This document shows, in pieces, positions 38,286 to 49,542 of a DNA stretch of 64,000 bases (within the stretch, counting starts at the first letter, position 1; every line of letters begins with the position of its first letter). A program made the position numbers and the translations under genes. The stretch spans positions 62,001-126,000 of the forward strand of contig OY978098.1 of the NCBI GenBank assembly GCA_963854735.1, read 5' to 3'. Origin of the DNA: Marvania coccoides (lineage: Eukaryota > Chlorophyta > Trebouxiophyceae > Chlorellales > Chlorellaceae). The notes beneath the pieces are model-generated. The model saw nothing but the letters and a program-made list of their open reading frames with translations, did no database searches and was not told the origin of the DNA.

Positions 38286-39462
38286 ATGGATCTCGCGACT
38301 AACGGTACCGAAGAGCCGGCAGAATGGACCGTAGACGCCTTCCTGGAGCAAGCCCCCGCCCCTCGCCTCCCAGCCGTCATTCAAGAAGTTAAAGACTTCT
38401 TAGCCCGCCATCTAGACCCCGCCACGGGTCACCCCCAGCGCCCCATCGTGTGCATCACCTCGGGCGGTACCACCGTACCGCTGGAGCGCAACTGCGTGCG
38501 GTTCATCGACAACTTCAGCCGAGGCAACCGCGGCGCATTTTCCGCAGAAGCGTTCTTGGCTGCTGGCTACGCCGTCATCTTCCTCACCCGCGCAGGGTCT
38601 GCCCAGCCGTTTGTGGTTGATTTCCAGGAGCGTCTGGGCGTGTCCACCCTTGCAGATCTGTTTGAGCTGGACGCTGAAGGCGGGGTGGGCCTGGCGGTGG
38701 GGAGCCACAGGGAGCTGGCGGAAGCGGTGAGGAGAGCGGTGGAGGTGGTGGAGCAGGGCACATTTCTTCAGCTGCAGTTCACCACGCTATTTGAGTACAT
38801 GAAGGTGAGAAGCGATGTACTATTGAAACAGTGACATTATTGAATATTTCACAGTAACAATATCGTAGTTGCTAGATGCTATCTAGATTAAATTCTCGTG
38901 TTTTTTTATAATTATAATTAACTGTATATTAAAAACTATGGAAATTGGCACCATCGCGTCGTTTTAACTAATGCCCCCCGCCCCATGCGTTCATACACAG
39001 TACTTGGAGGCGGTGGCCCAGCAGCTGTCCCCTCTGGGGCCCAATGCCATGTTCTACCTGGCAGCCGCGGTGTCCGACTTTTTCGTGCCTTGGCGGGACA
39101 TGGCTGAGCACAAAATCCAGTCTTCTGGCGGCGGCGCAGTGAGCCTCACTCTGCGGCGGGTACCTAAAGCGCTGGGCACGCTGCGCACGCTGTGGGCGCC
39201 CCGCGCCATGATCGTCTCCTTCAAGCTGGAGACCGATGAGAATCTATTGATAAAGAAAGCAGCTGGTTCTGTTGCTGATTATGGGGTCGACATGGTGGTG
39301 GCTAATGAGCTGCACTCGAGAAAAGAGAGGGTGACGCTGGTGACTGGGGCGCATGATGCGCGCGTGGTGGTGCGGCCTGATGAAGACCCCATCATCGAGA
39401 ACGTGGTGGTGGGCGAGGTGGTGGCAGCCCACAAGCGACACATGGAGAAGAGCAACGCATGA
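38286..39462 (+). CDS. Phosphopantothenate-cysteine ligase (eukaryotic PPCS)
   Basis: Exons 38286-38804 and 39001-39462 (phase 0) encode 326 residues, typical for eukaryotic PPCS. Family blocks are PIVCITSGGTTVPLERNCVRFIDNFSRGNRG (start of the nucleotide-binding Rossmann part), GYAVIFLTRAGSAQPF, and after the splice FYLAAAVSDFFVPWRDMAEHKIQSS, then VSFKLETDENLLIKKA and MVVANELHSRKERV. The Asn in DNFSRG and the AAAVSD(F/Y) loop are conserved catalytic and substrate positions. The enzyme joins cysteine to 4'-phosphopantothenate in coenzyme A synthesis and in eukaryotes uses ATP. It is a stand-alone ligase without the bacterial CoaC decarboxylase domain. A TGTAA motif lies 14 bases after the stop. 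No targeting peptide is apparent, so it is probably cytosolic. Confidence 0.93.
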
Positions 39463-40052
39463 ACTGCACTATAGGTGTAATTTTGAAGTGTTTTGCAATG
39501 CTAAAAAACTGACTGGAAGGCTTGGAAAATACTGGTTGTGGCTAAACAAATAAATAAATTGTGCATGCATGGAGACAAAGTGGTGGGATTCACTTTTCAT
39601 ATGCCCAATATGCACCGAGGATAATTAAACTATTCACTTGAATACTTTCGTTCGGTTCTGCCCGAACAGCAGCCAAATATATACGTGTTCCTTCTGCCCT
39701 GCCTGGAGAACTGAGGCTGTCACTTATTCTGCTGCCCTATCTGTGACTGTAAAATGGGGTAAGTTTGAAATGCTCGAGTAGAATCTGAAATGTAAAAAAA
39801 AACGAGCAGCAGCCAAGGCTGAAAATTATAAGTTTTCCCTGTTTTGTTAAATGAAGAATTGCACGGGTCGCACAACAAACCCAGAAAGTCAAAAATAAAG
39901 AAAGGAAAAAATCAAAATTTCGATGGCTTGCGTGCTTTCAGAAGTGCTCTCTGGGCCCCACCCCACCCCTAGGGCTGCGTGCTTTATTTCTACACGTGTG
40001 GCCCTGAGCCACCACTCCCTCCAGCGACATTTGGACCAACGCCATCGCCCTG
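39463..40052. other. Convergent 3' intergenic region
   Basis: A 590-base AT-rich gap between the stops of the PPCS (plus) and DDT-domain (minus) genes. It holds the PPCS TGTAA motif near 39476; nothing else was seen. Confidence 0.5.
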
Positions 40053-42817
40053 CTATTGCTGGTGCTGCTGCTGCTGGTGTTGCTGCTGCTGCTGTCGCTG
40101 CTGCTGCTGTCGCTGCTGCTGGTGTTGCTGGTGCTGCTGCAGCATTTGGTAGGCCGCCAAATTTTGTTGCGCCCCTGCGGGATTACCGCCCTGCTGCTGG
40201 CTGAGCAGCGCATGCTGCAAGGAGGCAGCGAAACCGCCGCCGCCTATCCCTTGGAGCTGCGACTGCACGACTTGTGCGCTTTGCAGCCGCTGCGCTTGCT
40301 GCTGCTGGAGCACCAGCTGCTGCATGCGCGCCTGTTGCTGCTGCTTCATGACCAGCAGCTGGCGTGCGCGATCATTCTGCGCTGCGTCTGGGGCAGCGGC
40401 ACCGGGCATGGAGGCTTGCTGGGGAACAAAACCACCACCTCCACCTTGGTGCTGCACCCTTGCCGCTTCAGCAGCCTGCCTGGCAGCAACCTGCTGCATC
40501 AGCTGCGCGTCCAGCTGCCTCTCCTCCGCAAGGATGCCGCTCAGCGCCGCCTGACGCCGCTCCTCATCAGCTGCAGCAGAAGCAGCCCGGGCAGCCAAGG
40601 TGGCTGCAGACGGCGGCCGTCCCCGCCGCTTCGATTTGCTGGAGCCGCCCCCATAGTCATCGTGATGACCGTCCGTCCCACCACCTCCCCGATGTTCCAC
40701 GTCTTCGAAATCTTCCACAAAGTCGCTTCCGCGGTAGCGAGAGGGCCCCCGGCTCACCCGCCCGCGAGACCCAGCGACAGTAGTTGCTCCTCCTCGTTCT
40801 CCCGCACTCGTTCCAGCGTACAAATCGGGGTCGCTGCGAGCGCGCACCGCCCGCTGCATCATCTCCTCCTCCAGATCCGACGCGGCGGACCCGGTGCGCT
40901 GCAACGTCGCCGCAGACCGCCCCCGCCGCATCCCCACAGCCACGGCCTCCTGGTCCGTCATCACAAACGGAGAAGCGCCCCGCCTGCTGCGGCGCCCCCC
41001 GAAGCCGCCCTGCCCGTCTTCTCCGCCCAGCGAGGGGCTGTCTTCTCGGCGCTGGCTGCGGCGGATGGCGGAGCGCAACATGTCATCGTAGTCGGTGAAA
41101 GCGTAGTTGACAGTGCGGCGCTCGCGGCGGGACCGACCGCCCACGCCCACAGCGTCGTCGTCCACGCCCAGCCGAGAGCGCACCCGCTCCGCAGCCCGCC
41201 TCCGCCGCTCCTCGGCCTCAGCCTTCTCCGTAAGCTGCGGAACCACCTGGTGGAGCAGAATGGCGGCCAGTTCTGCCTCAACTGGGTGATTGGAGAGCCC
41301 CATGCGCTGACCCAGCGCCATCAGCTCCTCCAGGGTGGAGGCAGCCACCGTCCAGCGGCCTGCGGGCGGCGGAGGCGGCAAATCTGAGGAAGGCTTCAGC
41401 AGCGGCATGCGGCGCAGCGCCCGCTCACGCCGCTTGCGCCCCATCTTTGAATCTGCAGCGGCACGCTCTTTCTCGTCGTCTTCTTCCCCTTCATCCCCTT
41501 CCTGCCCAGCAGCAATGGCTGTGTCCCCCTCTTCGCCGTTGGAATCTTCATCCCCAGCCTCCGCCTTGGCTGCTGCTTCTGCTTTCTCAGGCTCGGTGTA
41601 GGCGTACAGTCTGCACCCAGTAGTGTCCACAATGTCGAAATAATAGTAGGCAGCGCCAGCGGCATCGTAACCAATTGGCTCCCGGCGGAATGAGTCCACC
41701 GTCTCAATCGCAACCACTGGCTCAGGAAACTCGTCCTTGGCGGCACGAGTGCCGCGGGACAGCCTGGCGGCCACCGCGTCCGCCTCTGCCGCGGCTGCTG
41801 CCAGCTCTTCATCGGTTTTGTCGCGCTGCGCCTCAAACAAGCGCAGCTGGATGTCCTCCCGGTCGGCGCGGATGCAGCACAAGAAGTGCAGGGCGCGCAC
41901 CCGCTGGGGGGCAGGCAGCTCCGCGTAGGTGGCCGCTTCCAGGTACTTTTCAGGTTTGAAGGGGCAGGGAGAGCCATCACTGAGATTGCGCCAGTGAAAC
42001 TTAATTTTGTTAGCTAGGTGGACCTGCCAGTTGGTGGAGGAGACGTCGTTCTTGGGGGAGATGCCACGCATGAGGTCCTGCGGGTTGTATAACAAGAAAA
42101 ACGAGGGAAAAAAATGAGCATCGTTGGGAAACACGCACACGATGAAATACATGTTCTAAATTTCCGGTTACGTACAATGTGCACTTCTGCCAGCAGTCCT
42201 CCATCCCCTGCGCTGGTCACCAGCACGCGCTCCAGCTCCTCCGCCGCAAACTGCCGCTGCAGCCTGATTTGCTTGCGGAAAAGCGTGAAGAAGTCGAATA
42301 TGGCAGCCATCTCCCACATCCCCTGCACCACACCAACCTCAGCAGCGATAACCTCAGCAGGCAGGGAGTCACGGCGCAGTCCGCCGAGACCAACAGGCGA
42401 GGCCGCAGCACGCCCGTTGCCGCCATTGCCACCGCCAGCGTAGCTGCCGGTGCCCGGGGGACGCCCTGGCCCGCGTTTGGCGCGGCCTGCAGCCAGTGGC
42501 GGAGCCGCGCGGTCGTCCCACTCCTCCTCCCGCTTCATCCGCCTGTACTCCGCGCTCTCCATGTAGTCTGCGTCCGATTCCTCCCACTCCCCATCCACGC
42601 CGTCATCACCACCGTCTTCGGGATTTTCGGGATCCTCGCTCTCGCAAGGGAAGCCGGACCCGCCGCGCGAGGACTGCGGGCGGGAGGCCTCTCCCGTGGA
42701 CACGTCTGCAGCAGGATGCTGCTGCTGGTGCATCGCGTGAGCAGCACCACCGCCGGCATTGCCCTGGTAGGCTACCGCTGCCTGGTCAGGGAACAGACTC
42801 AGCAGCGCGTCCGCCAT
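40053..42817 (-). CDS. DDT/WHIM-domain chromatin protein (DDR/CECR2/RSF1-like) with Gln-rich tail
   Basis: Exons 42817-42176 and 42077-40053 (phase 0) give 888 residues. After an acidic N terminus with an AT-hook-like GRPPGTG, the DDT-like helices run across the splice (VVQGMWEMAAIFDFFTLFRK, FAAEELERVLV, then NLSDGSPCPFKPEKYLEAATYAELPAPQRVRALHFL, shown here as separate blocks). The WHIM motif follows: FRREPIGYDAAGAAYYYFD and GCRLYAYTEPE. This is the order in plant DDR proteins and animal CECR2/RSF1, regulatory partners of ISWI nucleosome remodellers. The C-terminal third is low complexity with a second GRPP and a Gln/His-rich tail encoded by CAG repeats. No bromodomain or PHD finger is present. 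The start at 42817 gives the strongest coding context; an upstream in-frame ATG at 42883 overlaps the preceding small ORF. Confidence 0.82.
40056..40142. repeat. CAG/CTG triplet-rich tract coding poly-Gln
   Basis: An interrupted CTG run on the plus strand (CAG on the coding strand) giving the Gln tail with His and Arg interruptions at the extreme C terminus of the DDT protein; the reading frame stops directly after it. Length polymorphism is likely. Confidence 0.85.
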
Positions 42818-42854
42818 TTTATTCGTATCTGCGGTAAGATGGTGCTGGTGTCTC

Positions 42855-43251
42855 TTATTTGTGGTAGGGTGCGTATCTGTCAATCAGCTCCTGCAGGCGA
42901 GCCTTGCTTTCCGCTTCCTGGTGGGTTTTGGCAGCTCGGCTGGGCGCACGCTGCACGGATGGGGCTGAGGTAGAGGCTCCTGCAGAGGCCTTGGAGCCGG
43001 GCCTGACTTTGGAGAGCTGCAACACGGAGAGGAAAAAGTGATCAAAGAGGGGTGTGGGGCTTTTGAACAAGCAAGCTGAGAAAAAATTCTCCGCCGTCGT
43101 AAACAGACATGAATGAACACACGTTCAATGCAAGCTTAGCCTCTGTGACGACAAGCGAGTCGACTTTTTCGGCTGGTTTAGCGGGGAAAGCCTTGTCAAC
43201 TGAACTCTTCACACAGCAGGCTAACGAGCTACAAGTGCATAAAAGACACAT
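42855..43251 (-). CDS. Small predicted protein (~96 aa) immediately upstream of the DDT gene
   Basis: Exons 43251-43123 and 43016-42855 (phase 0, donor AAC|GTGTGT) would encode 96 residues. The clearest coding part is the second exon, a basic and Ala/Ser-rich stretch (LSKVRPGSKASAGASTSAPS) ending in a charged helix ESKARLQELIDRYAPYHK and TAA. The first exon contains FPAKPAEKVDSLVVTEAKLA. An upstream exon is possible because an acceptor-like TTTTTGCAG lies near 43270. The stop is only 37 bases before the DDT start codon on the same strand, too close for a usual terminator and promoter, so the two frames may share a transcript. I do not recognise a family. The first exon and the start are uncertain. 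Confidence 0.45.
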
Positions 43252-44290
43252 ACACCGCGGTGATACCTGCAAAAACGATCGCAAAGAATAACTGGAGTTG
43301 GTATTTTGTATTTATTGCTTGCTGATATTAAAACTTATGCAAGCGACAGAAGGCTTTGCGATCGCAACGCGCTTCTACGTAATACGTGGTCGGATGTAAA
43401 AACGAATAGAGCAGGATAATGCGTGCAATGCGGTCTACACAGCTGCTCACCAATTTTTTTAAAAAATCGTTGCTGATGGGCAGACGAAGTGCCCTGGCGA
43501 AGCCACGAAAACAAGCCTTATTTATCCTTTGAAAACAGCGTGATTTATGGAGCCTGCAGCGCGCACAAGGAGAAAATCGGCTATGCAGTTATTCTTTCCA
43601 CTTCCACTTTGAATTTCGAAGGGCTGTCCACCATCAAACTTGAGGCTGTTTACACAGGAGATTTGCGCTGCAGTTCGATCTTCAAGTGGGTGTCATTTTA
43701 GTAGCATAGCCCCCCAATGCGTTTCTTTGGCTGCCTCTTAATGTATTTATCAAAGGAGCAACATAAAGACCCCCGTCACCTACATATGAAGTCATAAGTA
43801 TATGCTAACTCTAGAGAGGAGTTTTCCTTCGAGATAAATAGGAGGTTATGAAACACGCACATCAGCTGTAGTGTAATAGAGGGACTATCTCTCCTAGTAA
43901 TAATATTAACAGGATGGATTAAAATAATATCAATTAATAAATAAGTGCCAAAGGGGTGCAGACTTAAGGCGCAAAGCAAAACAGAAAGAGAGAATACGTT
44001 GGCTTCGACCGGGAGGGGAAAGAGGGCATAAATAACGATGCACGGGGAATCAAGGGGAGACAAAGATATATTTGGAATTCTTGTGGGACAGGGCCATTAA
44101 ACCCATTAAACCCATATAAGAAACGGCGATGTGCAGCTTGTGCTGCTACATGCAGACGAAGTATTTCAGTTGAGTACGAAAAAGAACGGTGGGAGCCATG
44201 CATGTGTGAATAAGGCTGGGAAATAAGGCTATTATTGCGAGGTCAAATGATCCTAGAGAAATCCAACCAAGTGGGCATTGCATGATTGTC
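43252..44290. other. Intergenic, no supported gene
   Basis: About 1 kb of AT-rich sequence between the small ORF and the stop of the first secreted-family gene. It should contain the promoter for the small ORF/DDT unit. Short open frames only, none with recognisable motifs. Confidence 0.45.
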
Positions 44291-45609
44291 TTACTCATCC
44301 TTGTCGTCGTCATCCTTGTCATCATCGCAATCGCACTTGGGCAGCGTGTCGAACATGGCAAGGTCGAGGTTCAGGCTTTGCGGGGTCCCCACGTGGCGGT
44401 TCATGCCAGGCACGGATCCTACCAAGGTTTTGGTATAGTTCAGCTGGCCGGCAGACCTGCATTCCATGTTTTCATAAATCATGTGAATTAAATTCAATGT
44501 ATGCATTGTTGATGACAGCTAATGTAACAACCGATAGCGCTCCCAATCAGACAAATTCATTTGAAATATGAAGAAAACTTACACCGTCAGGCGAATGGTC
44601 GAATTGAAGAAGGGAGCGGGGAGGGGGTCGATGGGAACGCGCAGCGACGCGCCCATTAACCCCTTCTTGGCGCTGTAGTGAGCCTTCACCTTTTTAAGGT
44701 CCAGCACAGCGGGCTTGGACCAGTTAACCGGGAAGCGGCCAAGCTGGTTGTAAACGCCAATGGTCGGCTCTCCATCTTTGCCGTGTTTTTGTTGTCCAAC
44801 CGTATGTCCTCTCACCATGGTGACTGTTGCATTTGAGTGACACACGCCGACAGCCATTCTGCATGGGGGTGGGGGGAATGCAGCAAGGGGCTTAGAGAGC
44901 AGTTTCACAGGTTTACACGCTGTGAATCGTCAACAACTCTACAGTGGACGCTCCACAAAGTCGCTGAATAAAATAAACTTGCCCCGTGAATTGATTCACG
45001 ACGTCATCGCGGGGCGTCTCCCAAGCGACAGAGAGCCATTCTTTGTTTTTCAGGTTAACGCCGAGCACAGCGGAGTAGCTCATGTTGTAGCAAGCCTTGT
45101 AAGTCTTGCCCCAGATTTTGCAGCAAGGGGCAGCGGGGACAACCTGGAAGTGAAGTAGGAGCGGCGAACGTACTTTCAAAACGTGTCTCCTTTCTATCGT
45201 CTCAGCATGAAAGGGCGCAGTTGCCCATTTTCATACGTAGCAAAAAGTAGCATTTCCACAGTTCACATGCAAACCAAGCAATTTTCCAGCTTTACGACTT
45301 ACTTGCAGCAAAGACCTAGTGTGGCCGAAAACGTCCACCCGGGACTCGACAACCTACACAAACACAAGTAAGGAGGGTTTGCATGAGATTTTCTCATCGA
45401 ACATCGACTGTTTTGGAGAGTCGGACTAGAGGGGCGCATATGCATATATGCGTATGCTTGCAGGCGACACGATTGGAAGTGACACACGATTAAGTTGTGC
45501 AAAGCAGGTAGGTATCTTATTGCGCACTTACAGGTTCCGAGTATGCGTGCACGGATGGAGCATTCGCCAAAAATGCAATCGCTAAGAATGCAAGTTGTCT
45601 CATCATCAT
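44291..45609 (-). CDS. Secreted Cys-rich protein, single-domain paralogue A
   Basis: Exons 45609-45532, 45353-45303, 45143-44983, 44858-44583 and 44456-44291 encode 243 residues. A signal peptide (MMMRQLAFLAIAFLANAPSVHA) is followed by one ~150-residue domain: CCKIWGKTYKACY, WLSVAWETP, a core MAVGVCHSNATVTMVRG, FPVNWSKPAVLDL, then SAGQLNYTKT and VPGMNRHVGTP. The tail is very acidic (CDCDDDKDDDDKDE). The third intron uses a GC donor (GG|GCAAGT, phase 2), which restores FTG-MAVGVCH in line with paralogue B. Several Asn-x-Ser/Thr sites suggest N-glycosylation. The core loosely resembles DOMON beta-sandwiches (Gly-x-Cys-His ... Met-Val), but I cannot assign a family. Secreted or wall-associated; function unknown. 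Paralogue B lies about 1.3 kb upstream on the same strand. Confidence 0.72.
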
Positions 45610-45740
45610 GCTAGAATTTTGCTCCAAGTTCCGATTCGCGCTCAGCCCAAGGTCTGCGCTAAATGAATAAATATAGGGTTGGAAGTGCTCTGGGCATAGA
45701 CAAAACACGAAAAGGGTACAAAAACCCATATTAATCACGA

Positions 45741-45788
45741 ACGGCAACAAAGGGTACAGAACGGCAACAAAGGGTACAGAACGGCAAT
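45741..45788. repeat. 20-base tandem repeat, about 2.4 copies
   Basis: Two perfect copies of a 20-base unit (acggcaacaaagggtacaga) at 45741-45760 and 45761-45780, with a partial third, in the presumed promoter region of paralogue A. Perfect identity suggests a recent event; it may also duplicate a regulatory site. Confidence 0.9.
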
Positions 45789-46026
45789 AATTATTATTAT
45801 TATTTTAATTAATTCGAGTACGCGTAAATGGCCCCCAATTTATTCTTTGTATGCTTCCAATGGGTGTATATTTATTTATGTGTGCCGATAATTTTACTCT
45901 CAGGGAGCGCGTGGATACAATTAGTTACACAATTAGTCAGACCATGACAATTATTGATCGAATAGCAGAAATTTGCGTTTACGTTTTATGACCTTCATCT
46001 CCAAGAGAGAAGATAAATACGTAAAA

Positions 46027-46254
46027 CTAAAAACATGCAATCGGTGGGGCGACCAGATTGCAGATCTTCACCAATCTCACATGATGGTCATCAAGGTTGT
46101 ACAGCTGGCCGGCGACACGGCCATCAATTTCTCCTCTGGGCAGAAGGTAATTAGTTACCACTTGCTGCGCGTCCATTTTACCATACCTGGGGCAGCGCCA
46201 AAGATGAAAGTTTGGGAGGGGAGCAACGTCAGCTGTACAGCTGACGGGCAACAT
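46027..46254 (-). pseudogene. Possible decayed third copy of the secreted family
   Basis: Between the two intact paralogues, on the same strand, a short frame reads PLPNFHLWRCPRYGK, comparable to TLPNVTQILGRCCTLFGK of paralogue B. Further on, VAGQLYNLD is comparable to SAGQLNYTK of paralogue A. The DNA around 46093-46114 also resembles the fifth exon of paralogue A (caaggtt...cagctggccggc). The order of blocks is right, but the middle of the domain is missing and no splice structure is left. This is a weak, eye-level similarity. Confidence 0.35.
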
Positions 46255-46899
46255 GAAACATGTCCTGTCCTCATAAAATACATTAGAACAGGCACCTACT
46301 ACTGGCGATCTCCCCCTGGGGACTCTTTTGTTCTATTAAAACAAGGCGAGCTTAATAATCCTCGGAGCATATTGGGCATTTGGAAATATACATATTTTAC
46401 TTTAACTTTAACGAAGACTAACATGAGGACCCTCCTAAAGATGCGTTTCGCTAACCTAATTGAAAATGAAGTGAATTTACTGTATGGAATAACTTCGAGT
46501 TTCAAATATGTTGTGAATAGGTTTTCAAATACCTTACATTAGTGTTCGTAGCATTAAAATGAGCATCCTGCTTTTTCATATCCTGCTGTATTATCAATAT
46601 ATATGCAGAAGAAAATGCAAAAAATCCAGTGACGTGATCACGAAAAAGAAGGAACAAAAATGATACTAAACCTGTTACACGGGATACTATGAATAAGTGT
46701 AATAGCTTCGTTGGGAACCCTTCCAGCCCGTCATAAATATCCATTTTTACCCAATGGTATCCATGCAAGTGTACAATGAAGAGTGAAAACTGAATTGAAA
46801 AGTTTGGCTGAGAACCAACTGGACAGATTATTCTTCCGGTATTATCAGTATTATTATTATAAGTCAGTCTCCCTGGTAGTATAAATCGGCGCGTCGTTC

Positions 46900-48921
46900 C
46901 TAGGGCGTTACAGGGTACACCAAATCGCCGCGGTATCCTGGGTAGTCGTCGTGCCCATTGTAGAAGCCGCCATGGTGGAAGTGACCGCAATTCTTCAAGC
47001 TGAGCAAATCCTTGGACAGCGTGAAGGAGGCTGGGGTGCCCACGTGCTTCATCATTCCAGGCATGAGAGGACCAGACGGTTTTTTTGCATTCAACATTCC
47101 CACCGAGCTGCAAAAGTGTCGAGGGAAGAAATGAAAAAATGCCGGGGGGAATACAATGCTAAAAAAATCCCCGTATTAATATATAATACAAATTTCCCCT
47201 CCGCTTGGAAACTCACAGAGTGATTTTCATTGTTGCCGCGTTGAACGGCAAACTAAAACTGGCGCCCAGCTTGGTTGTTCCAAATTTCTGAGCCTTGACC
47301 TGGATAAATTTCAGTTTCGCGGGCTTGCTCCACATCACAGGGGAGAGACCATTCTGCAAGATAGTGTCAGCTTTTGCTGGCCCAGCCTTGGTTCCTCGTA
47401 CCATAACCACGCTCGCGTTGGCGTGGCAGTTGCCGAATGCCAGGCCTGTCCACATGGTGGATGTGTTGACAGGAGCTTCAAAGCCAATGATAAGTTTGTT
47501 GGTATCTTGAAGCTCAAAACCGACCACGCCTGCAAACCATAAGAATAAAAGAAATTTATATCTATCAATGCTTTGTTTTGTAACGATATTTTGATCGACT
47601 ATTATAATGAATGAAGGAACCACCAAAATTAATGAATCAAGTGCTCACCGCCAAACGACATTTTTGCGCAGCTGAAATATTGTCTTCCCCAAAGTATGCA
47701 GGTCTTCAAAAACTTCTTCTCGAGCGTCAGCGTTGAGGGCACCTCGACGTGCGGGTTCATTCCAGGCAGCAAGGGTCCTGAGGCCTTGGTGTCGTTCAGT
47801 GTGCCAGCGCTCAAAGTGAACTTCAGCGACTCCCCGCGGAACGGCATTTTAAAGACTCCGCCCAGCGTGGCGTTCGTCACTTTGGCGATCACTTTGGTGA
47901 ACTTGATTTTAGAGGGCTTGCTCCAGGTGACAGGGGACTGTCCATTTTGGTTTAGCGTGTCTACAGTTCCGTTGCCGATTCCACGAACCATGACAACAGA
48001 AGCGTTGGCGTGGCAAGTGCCCACTGCGACGCCAGTCCAGCTCTGGTTAGTCGGGGAACCAACGGGGGTCTGCAGGCAATTCAATTCAGAGAAACGATGT
48101 TAGATTATAGTTCCATTCCACTTTTGAAGGAAAAAAAACGAAATGTCATTAAATGGCCTCACCTCAAACCCAACTGACAAAAGGCCAGAGTACTCCTCGA
48201 TGGTGAAGCCGATGACGCCTCCATTACTAAAATTACTGTAGCAAGCGAAGTACGGTTTTCCAAATAGAGTGCAGCAGCGTCCCAGGATTTGTGTAACGTT
48301 GGGGAGCGTTGTGGCGTCAACCTGCATGTGAGGAAGCACGAAAATGTTAATAACACCAAATGTGTGATTTTTGTAAATTTATCCATTGGCTTTCCATTCC
48401 CATGCTAATCCCACGGGGGTGGGCCCCCAAATGCACAGGGACTGAAACTTCTGCTGCCACTGCTGCTGCCTCCTGCAAGGCTCGTCGATTGCAGCTTTGT
48501 TCTTCCATTTCAATCCCGCACATTGGTTTCCATTAAAACAAGACTGGACCACTCAGCACAAGCGCATCTCCTTACCTGGAGCAGCCCTCTGTAGTTGCCG
48601 GTCAGTCCCGCCTCAATCTGAGACAACAGCTCAGCCCCAGATGGTATCGCCTCCTGCGTGATATATAGAAATAAAAACGACGCCATGGTTCAAGGCAAGT
48701 CCGCGGTATTCTGATTCGTCGACAGAGAAGAATTGAGTCGGAAAGCAAGTGTCGAGAAGTGTTCATCCCCTCCGGTAGGGAATCGCTCCACTTGCGCTGC
48801 CCGAAAATATGAGGATTCATAATAAATTGATGCTCACATCCGACTGGGCTCGTGCAATTGGAGCAGCGAGCAAAAAAATGCCGAGGAAGATCACAAACAA
48901 ATTCGCCCCTTGTGCCGCCAT
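46900..48921 (-). CDS. Secreted Cys-rich protein, double-domain paralogue B
   Basis: Exons 48921-48838, 48653-48576, 48321-48163, 48069-47649, 47529-47217 and 47107-46900 encode 420 residues. The signal peptide is hydrophobic (ANLFVIFLGIFLLAAPIARA). Two copies of the domain found once in paralogue A follow in tandem. Copy 1 has CCTLFGKPYFACY, WTGVAVGTCHANASVVMVRG, VTWSKPSKI, SAGTLNDTKASGP and LPGMNPHVEVP. Copy 2 has WGRQYFSCAKMSFGG, WTGLAFGNCHANASVVMVRG, VMWSKPAKL, SVGMLNAKKPSGP and MPGMMKHVGTP. A short His/Gly/Tyr-rich tail ends the protein (CGHFHHGGFYNGHDD). Conserved Cys-His and Met-x2-His spacing in all three copies is noteworthy. It is probably secreted and N-glycosylated. No known enzyme motif was recognised; a DOMON-like sandwich is the nearest guess. 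Confidence 0.75.
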
Positions 48922-49542
48922 CTCAGCTCAGTAATGGCCTCCGCAGGGCCTGATTAGTTTACCTTTTCAATATATATGCGAATGAGGATGGTTTTTATAG
49001 ATTGGGATATCATTAATCGCAGCAGGCACATTAAAAAAATTCTTCCCCCTCCCTTTCTTTACTCTTTACAAAAGAAATACGTCATTTTGAACTGTATTTC
49101 AAAGGGGTCATCGCCATGCGCAAAGAACACACTGAACATTATGGAGCGCATTTAGTCATCGCGTGCCTTCAGAAAATGCAGGAGGAGCTCGCAGGCATTT
49201 GAGCTTTATCATGCCAGCTCTCACTGAAATAATAATGGCGCAAGCATCCACCTTTCCAACACCTGTCACAACCAAAAATTGAATTTTAATACACCTACAT
49301 CATGGCAAATAATGTAGAGATTCCTATACTAAAACATAAATATAATATGATTGCAAATGATACGGCGGTGGTGGTGTGTGGCGAGGGCAATCCTTCAGGG
49401 GAGAACGATGTTGAGAGAGAGAGTAGATGGCGTACTTTTAATCAAACGTGTCAGGATGTAAATAACGAATAGTTTCAAAGCGTGTGTAGAAACATTCCAT
49501 TTAAAATTACGATAAAAATTTCCATTTTTTACTATTAATTGG
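48922..49542. other. Intergenic, no supported gene
   Basis: About 620 bases between the start of paralogue B and the stop of the OTU gene, both on the minus strand. It should contain the promoter of paralogue B, with TATATATG near 48970 roughly 50 bases from its start codon. Confidence 0.45.

Noticed and set aside
40056..41387. Long plus-strand open frame rich in Leu opposite the DDT gene
   Set aside because: It is the antisense of CAG-rich and GC-rich coding sequence of the DDT protein; no family motif, and the minus strand has clear DDT/WHIM domains.
44291..44330. C-terminal DDDDK-like run in paralogue A resembling an epitope tag
   Set aside because: It is part of a longer acidic tail in a spliced native gene, with no vector sequence around it; coincidence.
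45973..46542. 189-residue plus-strand open frame between the secreted paralogues
   Set aside because: AT-rich, no domain, and its opposite strand carries family-like blocks; more likely a chance frame over a decayed copy.
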